A stretch of 64,000 bases of DNA from Zygnema cylindricum (GCA_037447655.1 JBBHKE010001595.1:1-64000); one strand, 5' to 3'; counted from the stretch's first letter, positions 1 to 12,177 are shown. Notes: generated by a model not told the origin, from the letters alone. Program-made: numbers and translations.

Positions 1-66
1 CCCCTCTTCCTCTCTTCCCCTCTCCCCCTCTCCCTCTCTCCCTCCCTCTGCACACTTCTCTCTCCC
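1..66. repeat. Pyrimidine-rich low-complexity tract
   Basis: The first 66 bases are almost only C and T, in CCCTCT/CTCCCT units. They lie upstream of the acceptor at 147-149, so they are probably inside an intron of the TPR gene that enters from the left edge. Confidence 0.7.
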
Positions 67-149
67 TATTGATGTTTATGTGTATATTTACACAAGTTTT
101 GGAAAGTTAATGGATTTTGGGTTTTGGTTCTGGATTGGGTATGTTTCAG

Positions 150-3100
150 ACGGCCGCACATCTATTCACTGGTGTTCTAACGGCGAACCCTAATTGTATC
201 GATGCTCTTTCCAATCTCGGGGCAGCTTACCTCCATTTGTGAGTGCATTTTTTCTCGATTTGTTTTTTTTTTTAGTTCGACAATATAACGAAAGCGTAAG
301 CATGGACACGCCATTGATTGAATGGTTCATTTTTATCGTCTCTTTTTTCAAAGTATTCAGCGATTCTTTTCTGTTTTCGTCATTGTTCTTTGAACGTTTT
401 TTGTTTGTGGGTGGTTTTTCTTGTTTTATCATCTCTGCTATTCCTCCACCCTCAATTAATTGGCTCTATTTTTTGGAATAAGTGGCATCATTTTACCTTT
501 TACTCACAAACAAACGTTTCAATTCCATGTCGGTTTTGTGATTAACTTAGGGAATTGCGATCTGTCTTGACCTAAGTTTACCTTGTATCTCCACTTCTTT
601 GGTCTCTGGTTTTTTTCATTTTCCTGACCGTCTGGATTCAAGCAATTGAACTCGTCCTTTTTTTTTTTTTAAATCACATGCTCGTTAAAAATAAATAAAT
701 TAAACACCTTTTCTTTTTGGTTTTAACCTTCGCAGACGTGACATAAAAGCGGCGGCTCGATGTCTTCAATCTGCTCTCTGTCAAGATCCCTCCCATCCCG
801 GTGCTCTCTCCAATTGGGGCGCTCTCCTTCTCCTCCTCCCTCTCCCTTCCTCTCCCCTCGACCGTGATTCTGAAGCCTTAGGCTTTTGGAGTGGTGGACC
901 TAGCAGTCCTAATGGTGGTGGAAATAGCAATAGTAACTCTCATAGTAATAGTGGTATTTATTCCAAACAAAATGCGCAAGGAGCTGTAAAATTTCTTCAA
1001 GCAGCTTGTATGTCACGTCCCTCCTCCGGTCCCCTTTGGGCCACTTTGGGTTTCGCATATTCCATGGCGAGACAGGTGTCACACACGCGGCGGTGTATGA
1101 CTCAGGTGGGTGGCGATTCGTCACAGGAATTAGTATGGATGTGATTGTTGCCGGTAGGGAAAAATGTCTGGATTTTGGTGGGTAATGATTTTTATGGGCA
1201 ACTGATAGTGCATATATATTGTGGATTTTGGTCAGTACACAGTGAATCATTGTTAGAGTAGAAATATTATTAGCGTGGGATTTTATGAGGTTTATTGGAG
1301 TTTATGCAAATGGTATTAATTTTAATTTCAGTTCCGGATGACGAGGCTGTTTCTTAACGGTTTAAATAATTAATGTTAAAATAATCACAATCATTAGTAG
1401 CGCGTCACTGTGGTCAGAGGGCAAAAGAAAATCAGCACTACCACTCTCTCCTCCACTTTTTTCGCCCTTTCTTGACCACTGTCAACATGCTGATGTTATC
1501 TCTCACCTCCTTTTCCTCTCTTTCACCTCTCTCTCCCTTTGCAGGCGATCCAGCTGGAACCTGACAGCCCCGCCCTCCAATTCTCGGTCGCCAGCTGGCA
1601 CCTCCAGGACGAAGAAGTTTCGGGTCCGGAAAAAGATGACGCAGCCGCCACTTTGTTAGCGACAGCTGGCGTTTTGCAAAAGACGACAGGTCAGCGCCAG
1701 CTGGCATGGATCGGGGCGGCGTTGTTGGCGTACAGAGGACAAGGGGAGGAGGAGGGAGGGAAAGGACAAAAAATCGAGAATCAATGGGAACGGGCCATTT
1801 GGAACCTCCAGCAGGTGAGGTGTTGTGAGGTGCTGTTTGTCTTCCTGTGGTATTTTTTTTATTTTCTTCTTTCTCTCTTTTTTTCTTTTTTTTCTGAAAT
1901 GGACTCAACATTTTCTAGTACCAAGGACGTATACATATATGTATATGTATATTTGTATATATATGTATATTTATACATATACATATATATACAATTATAC
2001 ATATATATACAAATATACATTATATATATATATGAGAATCAGGACGTGACATGGGTAACATTGCTAATAGCTAGTGTTGGGTATCGAGGACCTTTTGCCG
2101 GTATTCTATATATATCGAATTTCAGGTACCCGATAATCGATATATCGCTTCGATATATCAAAAACCAAATTATCGCGATATATCGTATCGACGATAAATC
2201 GAAAATGAAATTTAAAAAAAAAAAAAAAATTAACCCCCCCCCCCCCCCCCCTCCCAAACTGTCCAAAGGACAATTGGTCACAAGCCAGCAAAAAGAAATC
2301 CGTAAAAGGAACAGATTTCACCAACATAAGCCAAAATGCAAACAAAACCATAAACGCTTTTTCGTACGGTTTTCCGTACTCTGACTGTACGGACACGCAA
2401 TTTTTGCGATATATATCGCGATAATTTATGTTGGTCCCGGTACGATATATCGAGGAATCTGCTCGATCGATATTCGATATATCGAATATCGAAACTATCG
2501 CGATATGAAACTACCCGATACCCAACACTACTAATAGCTATTAACCAGCAATCATCAACAACTATTGATGGGGTATTATTAAACATCGTCACTAATAGCT
2601 GGTACGATCCTACATTCTATTTTGAGTGTGTTCAATTCTGTGCATTGAATCGCCAGCAGCTAGATCTTACATTCTATTTTGAGTGTGTTCAATATAAAGT
2701 AGCTGCTGGCGATTCAATGCACAGAATTGAACACACTCAAAATAGAATGTAGGATCGTACTAGCTATTAGTGATGATGTTTAATAATAGCCTGTCAGTTG
2801 TTGATGATTACTGGTTAATAGCTATTAGTAATGTCACCCATGTCACGTCCTGATTCTCACTCCAACCTCGGCTTTTCAGCTTCACCTTTCCCTAAATTAG
2901 AAGAAAAAAAATGAAAAAATGCCGTCAAAAATGGATGTTTCTGATGTAAATTGGGGACTTTGTTTTGTTTTTTCTGCTGTCACTGTCGCAATCGACAGGC
3001 TCTTGAGGAGGATCCCAACAACGGGTTGATATGGCAACATCTCGGACAGCTGTCACTCAATCTTCGAAGATTTTCCGAAGCCCAACTTTATTTTAAATCC

Positions 3101-4472
3101 GCAATTGTGAGACGTCCCGGATGGGGTGGCGGATGGTCCAATCTCGGTAACTTTCTCCAACACTCTCTTCCATAACCTTCACCATTCTTATTGTGAATTT
3201 GTTTTAAAAAATTTGGTTTAGTACACTCCTAACTAATGTGTATTTCTTCAACAAAAAAAAAAAAAAATGTTTGCTGTGTACCATCAACATAGTTAGCGTG
3301 GATATGCTTAAAACTTTCTGAGCATTTACTGAGCTTTACGAAATATGCCGGTGTACTATGGTGCGGTTATATCAGCCAATCAACAGTCAGTATTCCGCTA
3401 CTTTTTGTTACAAACAGTGTGGATTTTATCAGTTATCGTCTCTCCTTCCTCCCTCCCTCCCCCCTCCCTCTATCTCTTTCACTCTCTCTTTCCAAGAGCC
3501 TGTCTGTTCCATTCTCATGCGTGAGAGACGGAAAGGCGGAAGATTGAAAATCTAATGAATGCTCGACTGTTTTTCTTTGTTTGTTTGTGTGTTTGTTTTT
3601 CAACGGTTCTATGTGGGAAAACAGGAATTGCTCTTCAGCAATCGGGAAGTCCCGGAGAAGCCGAAGCCGCATATAAACATGCTCTCAGTTTAACTACTCC
3701 TCCTCATGCCCACGGAATTCTGTCGAATCTAGCGAGTCTTTATTGCCAAATGAGTCGATTTTCCGAAGCGAACGAAGCTCTCAATAAGGCTTTACAACTT
3801 CGTCACGACTACGCGCCTGCTTGTAACAATATGGGACTTCTACTTTTGAGACACGGGAGATCTCGAGAAGCCATAGTAGCTTTTGAGAGGGCAGCTTTTG
3901 GCATCCCTCAAGTCAAAGCCGCTTTTGAGAATAAGACGAAAGTGGAAGCCATGGTTTCTCTCGGAGGAGACATCTCCAACAAAACGAACATGGAGGGTGA
4001 CGGCGGTCACACTCTCTCTTCTCGATCGATGGCCTCGATTCCTCCGTCCGGACCGACGGCGGGATCGGGATTTCCTCCGTGGATAATGAATCCTCCGAGT
4101 TTTCGAATACCCCCTTTAGACCCTCGTATGGCCTATCCCTTTCTCACTGCCTTTCAACCTATGCAAAATTTTGCAAATTCCGGGCAGTATAATACCCAAA
4201 TGCCTGAATCTCCGTCTCACATTTCTTCAAAAGAAAGAGGTCAGGAAATTGCCTCTTCCAATCAGAAATTACCACATCAGCAACAAAATGTGGTACGAGG
4301 ACTGCCTCCAACGCCCAATGCAAAAGAGCCACGTGGCACAGGAGGAGGGAGAATATCGCCTCCTCTTGGGGCACATTTTGTGCCGAAATCCAATCAGAAA
4401 ACGACGACTTCTCGAATAAGGAATCCGGCGATTCGGGCACCTGAGCCGTTTCCATTGCCTTCGATTTCGTAG
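150..4472 (+). CDS. Tetratricopeptide-repeat (TPR) protein, 3' part of gene (5' exons outside window)
   Basis: Five exons are supported: 150-238, 736-1105, 1545-1814, 2999-3146 and 3625-4472 (TAG stop at the end). All introns are GT-AG (donors GTGAGT, GTGGGT, GTGAGG, GTAACT) and the codon phase carries through each junction, giving 574 residues. The 5' end is missing, since exon 150 follows an acceptor (TTTCAG). TPR-type helix pairs are clear in exon 1/2 (ALSNLGAAYLHL, GALSNWGALLLL), late exon 2 (PLWATLGFAYSMARQ) and exons 4-5 (IWQHLGQLSLNL, GWSNLGIALQQSG, ILSNLASLYCQM, ACNNMGLLLLRHG), with the usual small residues and spacing. The last 200 residues are Pro/Ser/Gln-rich and probably disordered. 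It resembles plant TPR proteins of the AT5G63200 type as I remember them; the stretch across the exon 2/3 junction aligned without gaps to my recollection. TPRs are protein-binding scaffolds; no catalytic domain is visible. Intron 3 carries nested transposons. Confidence 0.88.
1930..2033. repeat. TA-rich microsatellite
   Basis: Alternating ATAC/ATAT/GTAT tract inside intron 3 of the TPR gene. It abuts the left end of the fold-back element at 2034. Confidence 0.85.
2034..2858. mobile_element. Fold-back element in a TPR-gene intron
   Basis: The left end GAGAATCAGGACGTGACATG (2034 on) is repeated inverted at 2839-2858. The inversion continues inwards: the left arm has AATAGCTATTAACCAGCAATC and the right arm GATTACTGGTTAATAGCTATT, with a third inverted block at 2596-2665 against 2700-2765. 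The whole intron insert can therefore fold on itself once the nested hAT MITE (2072-2530) is removed. No target-site duplication or coding region was found, so the superfamily is open (fold-back or Mutator-like are options). Confidence 0.75.
2072..2530. mobile_element. hAT-type MITE, 459 bp, with 8-bp TSD
   Basis: Terminal inverted repeats TAGTGTTGGGTATCG (left) and its complement CGATACCCAACACTA (right). Flanked by a perfect 8-bp direct repeat CTAATAGC at 2064-2071 and 2531-2538, which is the hAT signature. The interior is rich in CGATATATCG motifs and holds an A-run and C-run at about 2215-2252. It has no coding capacity. It is nested in the left arm of the fold-back element, so it arrived later. 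Confidence 0.92.
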
Positions 4473-5226
4473 ATTTCTATTCCTCTCTATCGTCATTTTC
4501 TTCCTTTCTCATCTCCATTTTGTATCATCCTATTCTAGTGTCCTTTTCTAGTGCCTTTTTCTAGTACCTTTTTCGAGTCCCTTTTGCCAAGAAAAAGTAT
4601 AGGAGAAGAGGGCAACGAATGGTTTTTACATCTTCAAAGGTGAAAGAAACTAGATAATGTGTTTTTTCAAATGGGAGATGGAACTATTTGTTGCAATTAT
4701 CAGAAGTTGGGAGGAGTTCGTTTCCTCAAAGTCACTTAGACTAGAAAGCTTGACTAGAAGCGTATATTTGTTCATCGAGGCTGTGAGGATATTTTTTCTT
4801 TTTTCTTTTATGTTACTCCTCTGTTCATTTTTTTTTCCCTTTGTAGATTAGGAGGAGCTGCATATGCCTGTCTTGCGTTGCCCAAAGCCATAAATTTTTA
4901 TTTGGTGGGGCTGGAAAAAGGTCGTTTTTGTTTAAATACGCATCGCAGGAATTTTGTGTTACTTTTTTATTTTTCCCTTTTAGTACAAGTCACTTACCAC
5001 GTGACAATTCTATTAACACGTGACTCTTAATACAAATTTTATTTTGGTGTTAAATGGAAACCTCTGATAAGATCAAACATCACAACTCACTCACAAAAGA
5101 ATCACCACAGAATACATGACAGCGAAAGTATTCGACACAAACAAAAGTGATTGGCCAAAAGAATATATATTTCAACCAAGAATAATAATAGCCCACCACA
5201 ATAACCCCTCTATAATCTTCTACTCA
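4473..5226. other. Spacer downstream of the TPR gene
   Basis: Probably the 3' UTR and then spacer. Bases 4530-4590 repeat CTAGTGYCYTTTT four times. No further gene is seen. Confidence 0.5.
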
Positions 5227-5977
5227 GGGCTCTCTTTCATCAGGTCTCTTGCATCAGGTGTTGCCAGTAATCGCACGGCAACCCTTACTGGCAATAATAT
5301 TTTCATCATATTTTGATCACTTCTCCATCAGGTCGTGCCAACAAGGCAATTATCGCCTACGTGTTTCAATGCGACTGGTTCTACGTAGGTTCTTGTTTAG
5401 ACTCTAAGAATAGTCAAAGATTTTAAAAAGCATAAAATCTGAAAGTCGTATCTGTACGGACGGGTGAAATTTAAGATTTGTAAAATTGTATTAAATTCTA
5501 AGATCTGGACATGCGTACTTTTTCACAGTTTGAATTGTTCCATTATGTTTTAAATGCAAAGTCCTTTCCGCGAAGGTCAGCGGATTGCAAAAGGAGCATC
5601 AAAGGATATCCTCCAACAAAGATTTTTTCAATGGTTTCAGAGGATTTGAATCCGGAAGGCACATGGCCTTTGCCAATTATATAAGTTGTCATCGATCGCC
5701 TGCCGTGGATCAAATCTTTTCTTTCGAAGTGTACCAATTGTACACGTCCAGTGTGTGGCTAGTGACCACCTTGATGACACTTGCCAGAGGCTGGATAGAA
5801 AGAGCGTTTGCTTCAAAAAACACAAAATCGGACGGTCAATGTTGTCGCCCAAAAGTTTGGGGTATCTTTCCAAATCTCCACTAAACATGTTAAAAAAAAA
5901 AAAAAATAGCAGTACAGCCTTGTACGAAAATGCACTCTTTCCAGTAAACAACCTCACTTTTTGATGGAGGTTGACCC
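5227..5977. mobile_element. Possible Harbinger-like element
   Basis: The right end, read on the minus strand (GGGTCAACCTCCATCAAAAA), resembles the Harbinger-type ends at 25149, 31037 and 35430, including the subterminal GTGAGGTTGTTTAC. A weaker match, GGGCTCTCTTTCATCA, starts at 5227. Both are flanked by TCA, a possible 3-bp target duplication. The interior block 5551-5712 is related, in inverse orientation, to 35268-35420. The left end is uncertain. Confidence 0.4.
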
Positions 5978-7029
5978 TCACTCTCTAAACTCAAAAATGA
6001 TACAGTGTTGCTCTTCTACAGCTTCTTTAATGGCAAAGCTTATACCTAACAATGTTTCGCCACCTAACCAGAAAGATGGCAACCAGATGTCACACCTTGA
6101 CCGCGACTGGATAGTAAGAAAGCTACGGGAAGAAGGGACATGGAAAGTGTAGTTGAGGAAGAAACATACTAAGTGAAACCTTGAGGAAGAAACAAAAACG
6201 TACAAAAGTGTAACCAAGTGTACGAATTACTCTCACGAAAGACGTGAATCGAGCCAAACGCTTCCAACGTGAACCTGATATACATGTCGGTTCGCCAAAG
6301 TGTCGCGTCGCTTTACCCCAAAATGTACATTTAACAACCTCTCTAGGCCAAAAGCTTCAATGTCATCGCATTTTCCAACAAGGTGTTGTGTATTTAACAG
6401 CCTTTTTGTAAAACAACTGTGTTTCGATTTAAACATTATATGTGCAGTTGTCTACCCGAATGACATTACGATAAGTTCTCTGTGCGACCCAACCCATGGT
6501 GTCTTTGACAATTAAACGTGGTCCTAGCACAAGTTGTCTTTGAAAACACTATCACTCATCTTGAACATGAAAAACATAGGGCAAGTTATGGAAATCCGTG
6601 ACAGGTCTCACTAGTCTGTTTCCATTTCTGAATTTACAACGTTCAAAGTACGATTCAACTTGGTTCTCAAACGTCTACACTATCATCAGATGAAAAAATT
6701 GTGCAAAGTTAAAAACCAACAGATTTTAATTTTAAACAGTTTCTTTGAACATTTAAGTCTTGTCAAACCTCAAGACAGTCGTTGGTTTAAACCAAACAAC
6801 AATGCGGCTATGACTGCTCCATCAAAAATTTGGAAGAAATAAGACATGAAAATCCTTAAAAGGACTAGGCTCGCATCTCTCTTTTCCTCAACATGTTTCT
6901 AGTGACGGAAGGTAAGTCTATTCTCATATATACATTCTAACATTGAGATCCGACCATCTCTCATGCCCCCGACCTTTCGACAACAGCCCCTTTTTTGAAA
7001 AGAAAAAAAACAAACGGAAAACAATTCAA
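5978..7029. other. Intergenic, no recognised content
   Basis: AT-rich spacer between the convergent TPR and hydrolase genes. Only short ORFs without family features are seen. Confidence 0.5.
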
Positions 7030-9450
7030 TCACAGTTTTCCACGAATTGTACTATTATTGATATCGCCGTCGTCCGAATTCACAAGGAAACTCGTCCCAC
7101 TCGAACCTTCTTTGTCAGTTTTCCCACCATTATTCTCCCTCGTAGAATTCTTAGAATTGTCGTCAAACATAGCGGAAAGAACCGTTCGATGGTTTTCTTC
7201 GTTGAAACAAAACCACGATAAGTGACCTTCTCCGGGAAGTTCGTGCAAATGGACAATTTCCGGAAGTTGACATTTAATATGTTTTTGAAGGGCTAAAGGG
7301 ACCAACCAGTCTTCCGATCCTTGCCAAATATGAATTGGACCAGGAAACTTCCTGGAAATGTCAGAAAGCTCAAAACCCCATGGGCTGTTGAAAAGTTCGA
7401 TATCCTGAATACAAACACGAAAAACCTGTAAACAGATCTTTAATTTTTTAAACCGAAAACATAAAACTTTATCTGTGACACTTTTCAAAATACCGAAGAA
7501 AAACAAATAAAACCAAGTGGAGACGAAACAAATGCAAAAACTTTTCACTCCCGGAAAAGTGTAAACTATACGGATAAAAACTATGGACATCATTGTTTCA
7601 ACCGGTCTATTCTACACATAGTTTTAAAGTATGGAAAACAAAGACATTACACACTTCTTTTTTTACACCCACATAATAATCCACAGAACTGAATAAAAAT
7701 GTTTTTAATTAAACGCACTTCACCCGATAAAATTAAACCAAAAATCATCTAACATTCCCTATACCTTTCACTTTTCCCTTATCTTTCCCTTTGCCTTTCC
7801 CTTCCCTTTACCTTTTTAAACCTTCCCTCTCACCTTTGCCATTCCCGCCCCGTTATTTCCCACTGCGAGAGACTCCAAATTATCCCTCACCATCATCGTG
7901 GCCGCATGGGGATCCTCCAAATGTTTCCGATCCGGAGGAGAAAGATTCGTCTGACATCGCCGAAGCCACGGAGTTCCCGACGACGGTACAAAAACGTTTT
8001 TCACAACAGTACGAGTCACCCATCCAGGAACCATACCGCCCAGATTCATTAACCAACGACTGACTCCTTTAGTATGAGAAAACATCACCGCACGATCTTC
8101 GTTTCGGATGCCCTGACAAGGAGAGAGAGGGAGAGGGGGAGGGAGAGGGAGAGGGAGGGAGAGAGATAGAAAGAGATTTTAAGAGGGAGCTTAGTCTGTG
8201 GAGTTTAAACATCTTCCACATGTTAGTCTGTTTAAAACATCTTAAATAGTCTGGACACCACAATCGTCTGTAATCATTCAGTTGCTTTCCATTCCAATAC
8301 ATTACAATCAACGCATAACTGAGTGTATATATATATCTATGTAGTGTGTGCGCGTGTATGTTTCTCATCAATATACTGTTTTTGTTTCTCACCATCCAAT
8401 GATAATTTCCAACCGGTGCCCAAAGTACAATTCCTTTTATACGTCTGGGAATATAATTTGCAGAAGCCCAACAGTAAGCTCCTCCTCCAGAATACCCCAA
8501 AAGCCAAAACTTATCCCCCATTTCAAGTAAATCTCCAATTTGAGAAATTTCATATGCGGCCGATTTTAAAGTAAGGAGATGGTCGGGATCGGACCGTCCA
8601 TATCCGGCCCTATCAATCGAGATAAGACGAACTCCAAATTCCTTCAACAATTCATCGCTTATTCCTGCAATAAATAAACAAAACAAAAATGTGTGTTATC
8701 TATAAGAAGGGAGAAACAGGAAAAGGAGAAATGTCAAGTAGGAAGGAGGAGGAGGAGGAAGAATGTGTAAAAATCACAACACCTTTCAAAGTGATTACAA
8801 TTTATATTCCAATTGATAAAATTGACGACATCTTACAAAAATGATTGCAGGTAATTTCCCAATTTCGTACAATGACCACAACTTACCGAAGAGAACTATA
8901 TTTTGTTCCAGTTGATATAATTACCACACTTTGTGTAAATACTGATTTTATTTAGAAATAGATGTTACAATACTGATTCAATTTTACCAATGTTTGACAC
9001 AAATTTGGTTGACAATAACAGCAAGTGAAATTTCAACGTTGAAGACTATTTTCATTGGTCTTAGAATTTTGATTTCACAAATTTCACAAATTCGTTTCAC
9101 AAATCGCAAACATTTTACATATTTGGCAAATCTCAAACATTTCTCAAATTTCTCGGATTCCACACAATTCTCAAACTGATTTCACAAATCTCAAAATTTC
9201 TCAAATTTCTCAAATTTCACACTTTTAATAAATTCATGTCACGCGTCTCAAACATTTTACATATTTCACAAAAACCAAAATCGGTACCGGGCATATTTGC
9301 GAGCCTCGATGAGCCGAGACCGTGCAGAACGAGCATCGAAACCTTCTCTTCATTTTTTTTGCATCCTTTTTCCAGAAAAGCGATTTTCCTTCCGTTTGGA
9401 AGATACACGTACTTCACGTCGTCCTTCAAATCGTTCTTATTTACAGACAT
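7030..9450 (-). CDS. Alpha/beta-hydrolase-fold protein, complete, 4 exons
   Basis: Exons on the minus strand are 9450-9288, 8664-8393, 8112-7834 and 7404-7030. All introns are GT-AG and the phases match (1, 0, 0), giving 362 residues. The fold is plain: strand plus LHGLGSS (residues 42-48, oxyanion region), IDRAGYGRSDPD (71-82), nucleophile elbow G-Y-S-G-G with Ser113, then a cap region with tryptophan-rich segments, Asp270 in WQGSEDWLVP and His299 in PGEGHLSW, a full Ser/Asp/His triad. The order and motifs match plant alpha/beta hydrolases of the DRPGYGESDP type, often soluble or ER-linked and of unknown substrate. No signal peptide or membrane segment is obvious. The last 40 residues are Asn/Ser/Gly-rich. 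The start is the first ATG, with the conserved HG motif only 40 residues on. The substrate cannot be inferred. Confidence 0.9.
8113..8176. repeat. GA-rich tract = polypyrimidine tract of hydrolase intron 2
   Basis: Bases 8120-8176 are (GA/GGGA)n on the + strand. On the coding strand this is a long CT tract running straight into the acceptor TTGTCAG before exon 3, so a microsatellite serves as the polypyrimidine tract. Confidence 0.75.
9061..9236. repeat. Short-unit minisatellite in hydrolase intron 1
   Basis: Imperfect tandem units of about 10 bases built on TTTCTCAAAT and TTTCACAAAT fill the 5' part of intron 1, close to the donor of exon 1. Confidence 0.7.
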
Positions 9451-9545
9451 AATTAGCTCACAAAAAATTAACTCACAAAAAAATAATTAACAAAAATATA
9501 ATTCACAAAAATTAACTTACACAAAATTAATTCACAAAATACTTT
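9451..9545. repeat. Tandem AATTAACTCACAAAA units upstream of the hydrolase start
   Basis: Five or six imperfect copies of ACAAAAATTAAYTYAC lie directly upstream of the ATG at 9450, in the probable 5' leader or promoter. No TATA box was singled out. Confidence 0.6.
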
Positions 9546-10439
9546 TTACTCCAAAGGTTTTGAATTCGAAAAAAACTGTATTCCAAATGTTTAATGCGGC
9601 AAAGCTTTTGTATTCCAAAGGTTTTGTATGCTTAATAGTGTGAAATTACATATGTTTAAATTAATATTTTTAAATTAGCTGTGTTTTTAATTACCACGGC
9701 TATTCAGGTTTTTCCAAGTTTGTCAAAACCAATTGCTGGTGAAAATTAGAAAAGTTTTTGTTTTTTTTCTGTACAGAAATTCATTATCATCATTCTTTTC
9801 CAAATATTTTCAGTTTTTCAGTAATTTCAGGAAAAAAAACAATTTTATATGAAATAACATCGTTCTAAAACTTTTCCGGTTTCGCACTAAACGACAGTTA
9901 GGTTTTCAAAAATCGACTGTAAAATCAGTAGCTGTTTGAGCAAAATAATAGCCGGTTTGTACTTTGAAATTTTTTCTATGATAATTACTGATGTAATCCG
10001 CTTCTAAAACAGCCAAAAAAATTTAAAAAAATGGAAAAAAAACGAGTGAAAATAAGCAAAAATAGCAGATTTTACGTATTTTCCAGCCTCCCTCAGCAGT
10101 ATGATGGTTGCAGCGAAGCCAGTAGAAAGTTGCAACATTCAAAAACGCAATTTTTTTTACAGTACGAAAAGTACGTAAACATTTTTTATCCGAAAGTACT
10201 TATAAAAGTACGGAAATATTCTTGTAAAGTACGAAAGCACATAAAAAGTAAGGAAGTACGTAAATATTTATAGTAGAGTACGGAAGTACGTAAAGTTATC
10301 GGAACAGGATGCACCAACATAGAACTGAATGCCGTACAGCAATCCACGACAATCGCTATTTCTACCGTACAGATTTTGAATGAAGCTTCCGTAAAAGGAT
10401 ATAAATTCACGACTTTGCTACTGCTATTCAGTCCGACTA
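9546..10439. other. Intergenic, no recognised content
   Basis: AT-rich. From about 10150 on it carries many GTACGGAAGTACG-like motifs typical of the local transposons. Confidence 0.45.
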
Positions 10440-11188
10440 TGGCGTTCCATCAGTCGAAAAGTGGGGTAGTTTACAGAAATCCACGCCTATCCGTATCAAA
10501 CCGTACCGCTTATTTTGTTTTTATAAGCGAAACAACATTACAGAGAATCTTGCCAATACTCTCCGAAGGTCTGAGAGGTAACACTGACCGTCGGATATTC
10601 ATTCGCGAGGCATTCGCTTCATTTTTTTTTGTAGGTGACAACGTAGGTGTATGAGGTGGGTTGTCAAGCTACAGAAAAAAATGAATCGCGAACGGTGGAT
10701 GATTAAACTACGTGTCATGATGGACAACCAGCGAAAATTCACAAAATTCGCACATGACACGTACCTTTCAAAATGCAACCTAAAATAAAAGAAGTAATCT
10801 CGACACGCTCCTTCGTCGCGCTATTTCTGGCAACGTTCTTTCGTCACACTATTTTTGGCAACGTTCTTTCGTCACACTATTTTTGGCACCGTTCTTTCGT
10901 CACACTATTTCTGGCAACGTTCTTTCGTTATGTTCGAAAACAAGAACCTTAAAAAATAGATTTGGCGTAAAAGACTGGCGTCTGCAAAAAGTACAAAACT
11001 TATGTCGTATGATAACTTCGTACGCAGGTACATGGTACGCAAGTGAAGATTTGAAATTATCGGTGTTAAAAATCTTAAGGATATTCAATATCGGATCGTA
11101 GCTTTCTACGTGATAGAACATCGTTTCAATTAACTCAGCCCATAGAGTTGGCCGTACGATTACAGAATTTCCTAATGGAACGCCACCC
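10440..11188. mobile_element. Harbinger-type MITE, left end eroded
   Basis: The right end is TGGAACGCCACCC followed by TTA (11189-11191). The left end TGGCGTTCCATCAGTC starts at 10440 but lacks the leading GGG. The subterminal text AAAGTGGGGTAGTTTACAGA matches the MITE at 24369-25149. Three repeats of a phrase around CGTTCTTTCGTCACACTATT (about 10815-10930) are visible inside. No coding region. Confidence 0.65.
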
Positions 11189-11244
11189 TTACTTTTATTT
11201 TTACGAGAGCGAGTGTCGAACCATTTTTTCGTGCAATTGCGTTA

Positions 11245-11459
11245 CACCGTGTATCGCTATTAGTGTTAACAATTTTTTTGTCACTTAAAACATCAAATCT
11301 CCGTACACACTTATCCGATTTTCACATGGAGACCGCCAACGAAAAGTGACAATTTAAACATTCAATCGCAACCGCCAGATCCATAATCCAACAGGTGTGT
11401 ACGGAAACAAATGTTTTAAGTGGTAAAAAAAACATTTACACTAATAGCGATGCATGGTG
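11245..11459. mobile_element. Mariner-like (Stowaway-type) MITE, 215 bp
   Basis: Long inverted ends: CACCGTGTATCGCTATTAG on the left and CTAATAGCGATGCATGGTG on the right. The inversion continues inward through an ACATTT/AAATGT-type stretch for about 45 bases. TA flanks both ends (11243-11244 and 11460-11461), as expected for Tc1/mariner insertion. Confidence 0.85.
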
Positions 11460-11819
11460 TACCTCTCTTCTCTTTCCAAGCTTCCCTCTACAATATTCCA
11501 AACTTGAACCCAACGCGTTACGTCTCCCCTTTTTCCAAACCTCTGCCCTTAAAATCCATTTATCCCAAGGAGAAAATGTCCAATTGTAAGGGAGAGCTCT
11601 TTGTTAAGCTTGTCGTATGTAATAATGATGTAACGGATAAGAAATATTATCCCATCGTTGGAACGGTTTCCAACAAATTAGACGCAAACTCGTGTATGCA
11701 ATGTTGAAAGTTTCGGGAAAGTGAACACGAAAAAATGATACGTAAAAAATTATGTAGGATGGTCTCCTAAATTGTTTGTTGTGTGACATTTCTCTTATTT
11801 TTTTCTATTTTTTTGTGAT

Positions 11820-12177
11820 AAAAAACAAAACCGGGAAACCATGGCGGAAAGTTTTAGAACTTGTGACGTCGACGGTGTCATAATTTGAGCGTGACGTTAA
11901 AAATGTCACAAGCCCTAAACATCTACATTGTCACAAGTATCTAGACGTCTACAACCGTCGCTATTTTGTAAACATCATCAATTATCGCTAGTTTTGTAGT
12001 CGTCTACAACCGTCACAAATTACACCCACTTCTACATCCGTCACAATCTAAAGTAACGATTTCATTTCTTTACATACGAATGCTCTGAAAGTAGTAAGTA
12101 GAATCTTCGCTAAAAACAAAGTTACAAGACTAAAGTTGCGGTTACATGCGAAATCACCCTAATAGTGATACACGGTG
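11820..12177. mobile_element. Fragment of Harbinger-type MITE inside a mariner-like end
   Basis: Bases 11820-12159 match 17570-17911 (text around AACCATGGCGGAAAGTTTTA and CATGCGAAATCACCC), the right half of the MITE at 16950-17911. They end in CCC plus TAA. TAATAGTGATACACGGTG directly follows, the right end of a mariner-like MITE with TA at 12178. The left halves of both were not found. Confidence 0.6.

Noticed and set aside
1438-1911. 157-codon - strand open frame
   Set aside because: Shadow of the TPR exon on the opposite strand, with low-complexity Lys/Pro text.
1539-2384. 281-codon + strand open frame
   Set aside because: Only 1545-1814 is a TPR exon. The rest reads through a donor, a TA repeat and a hAT MITE.
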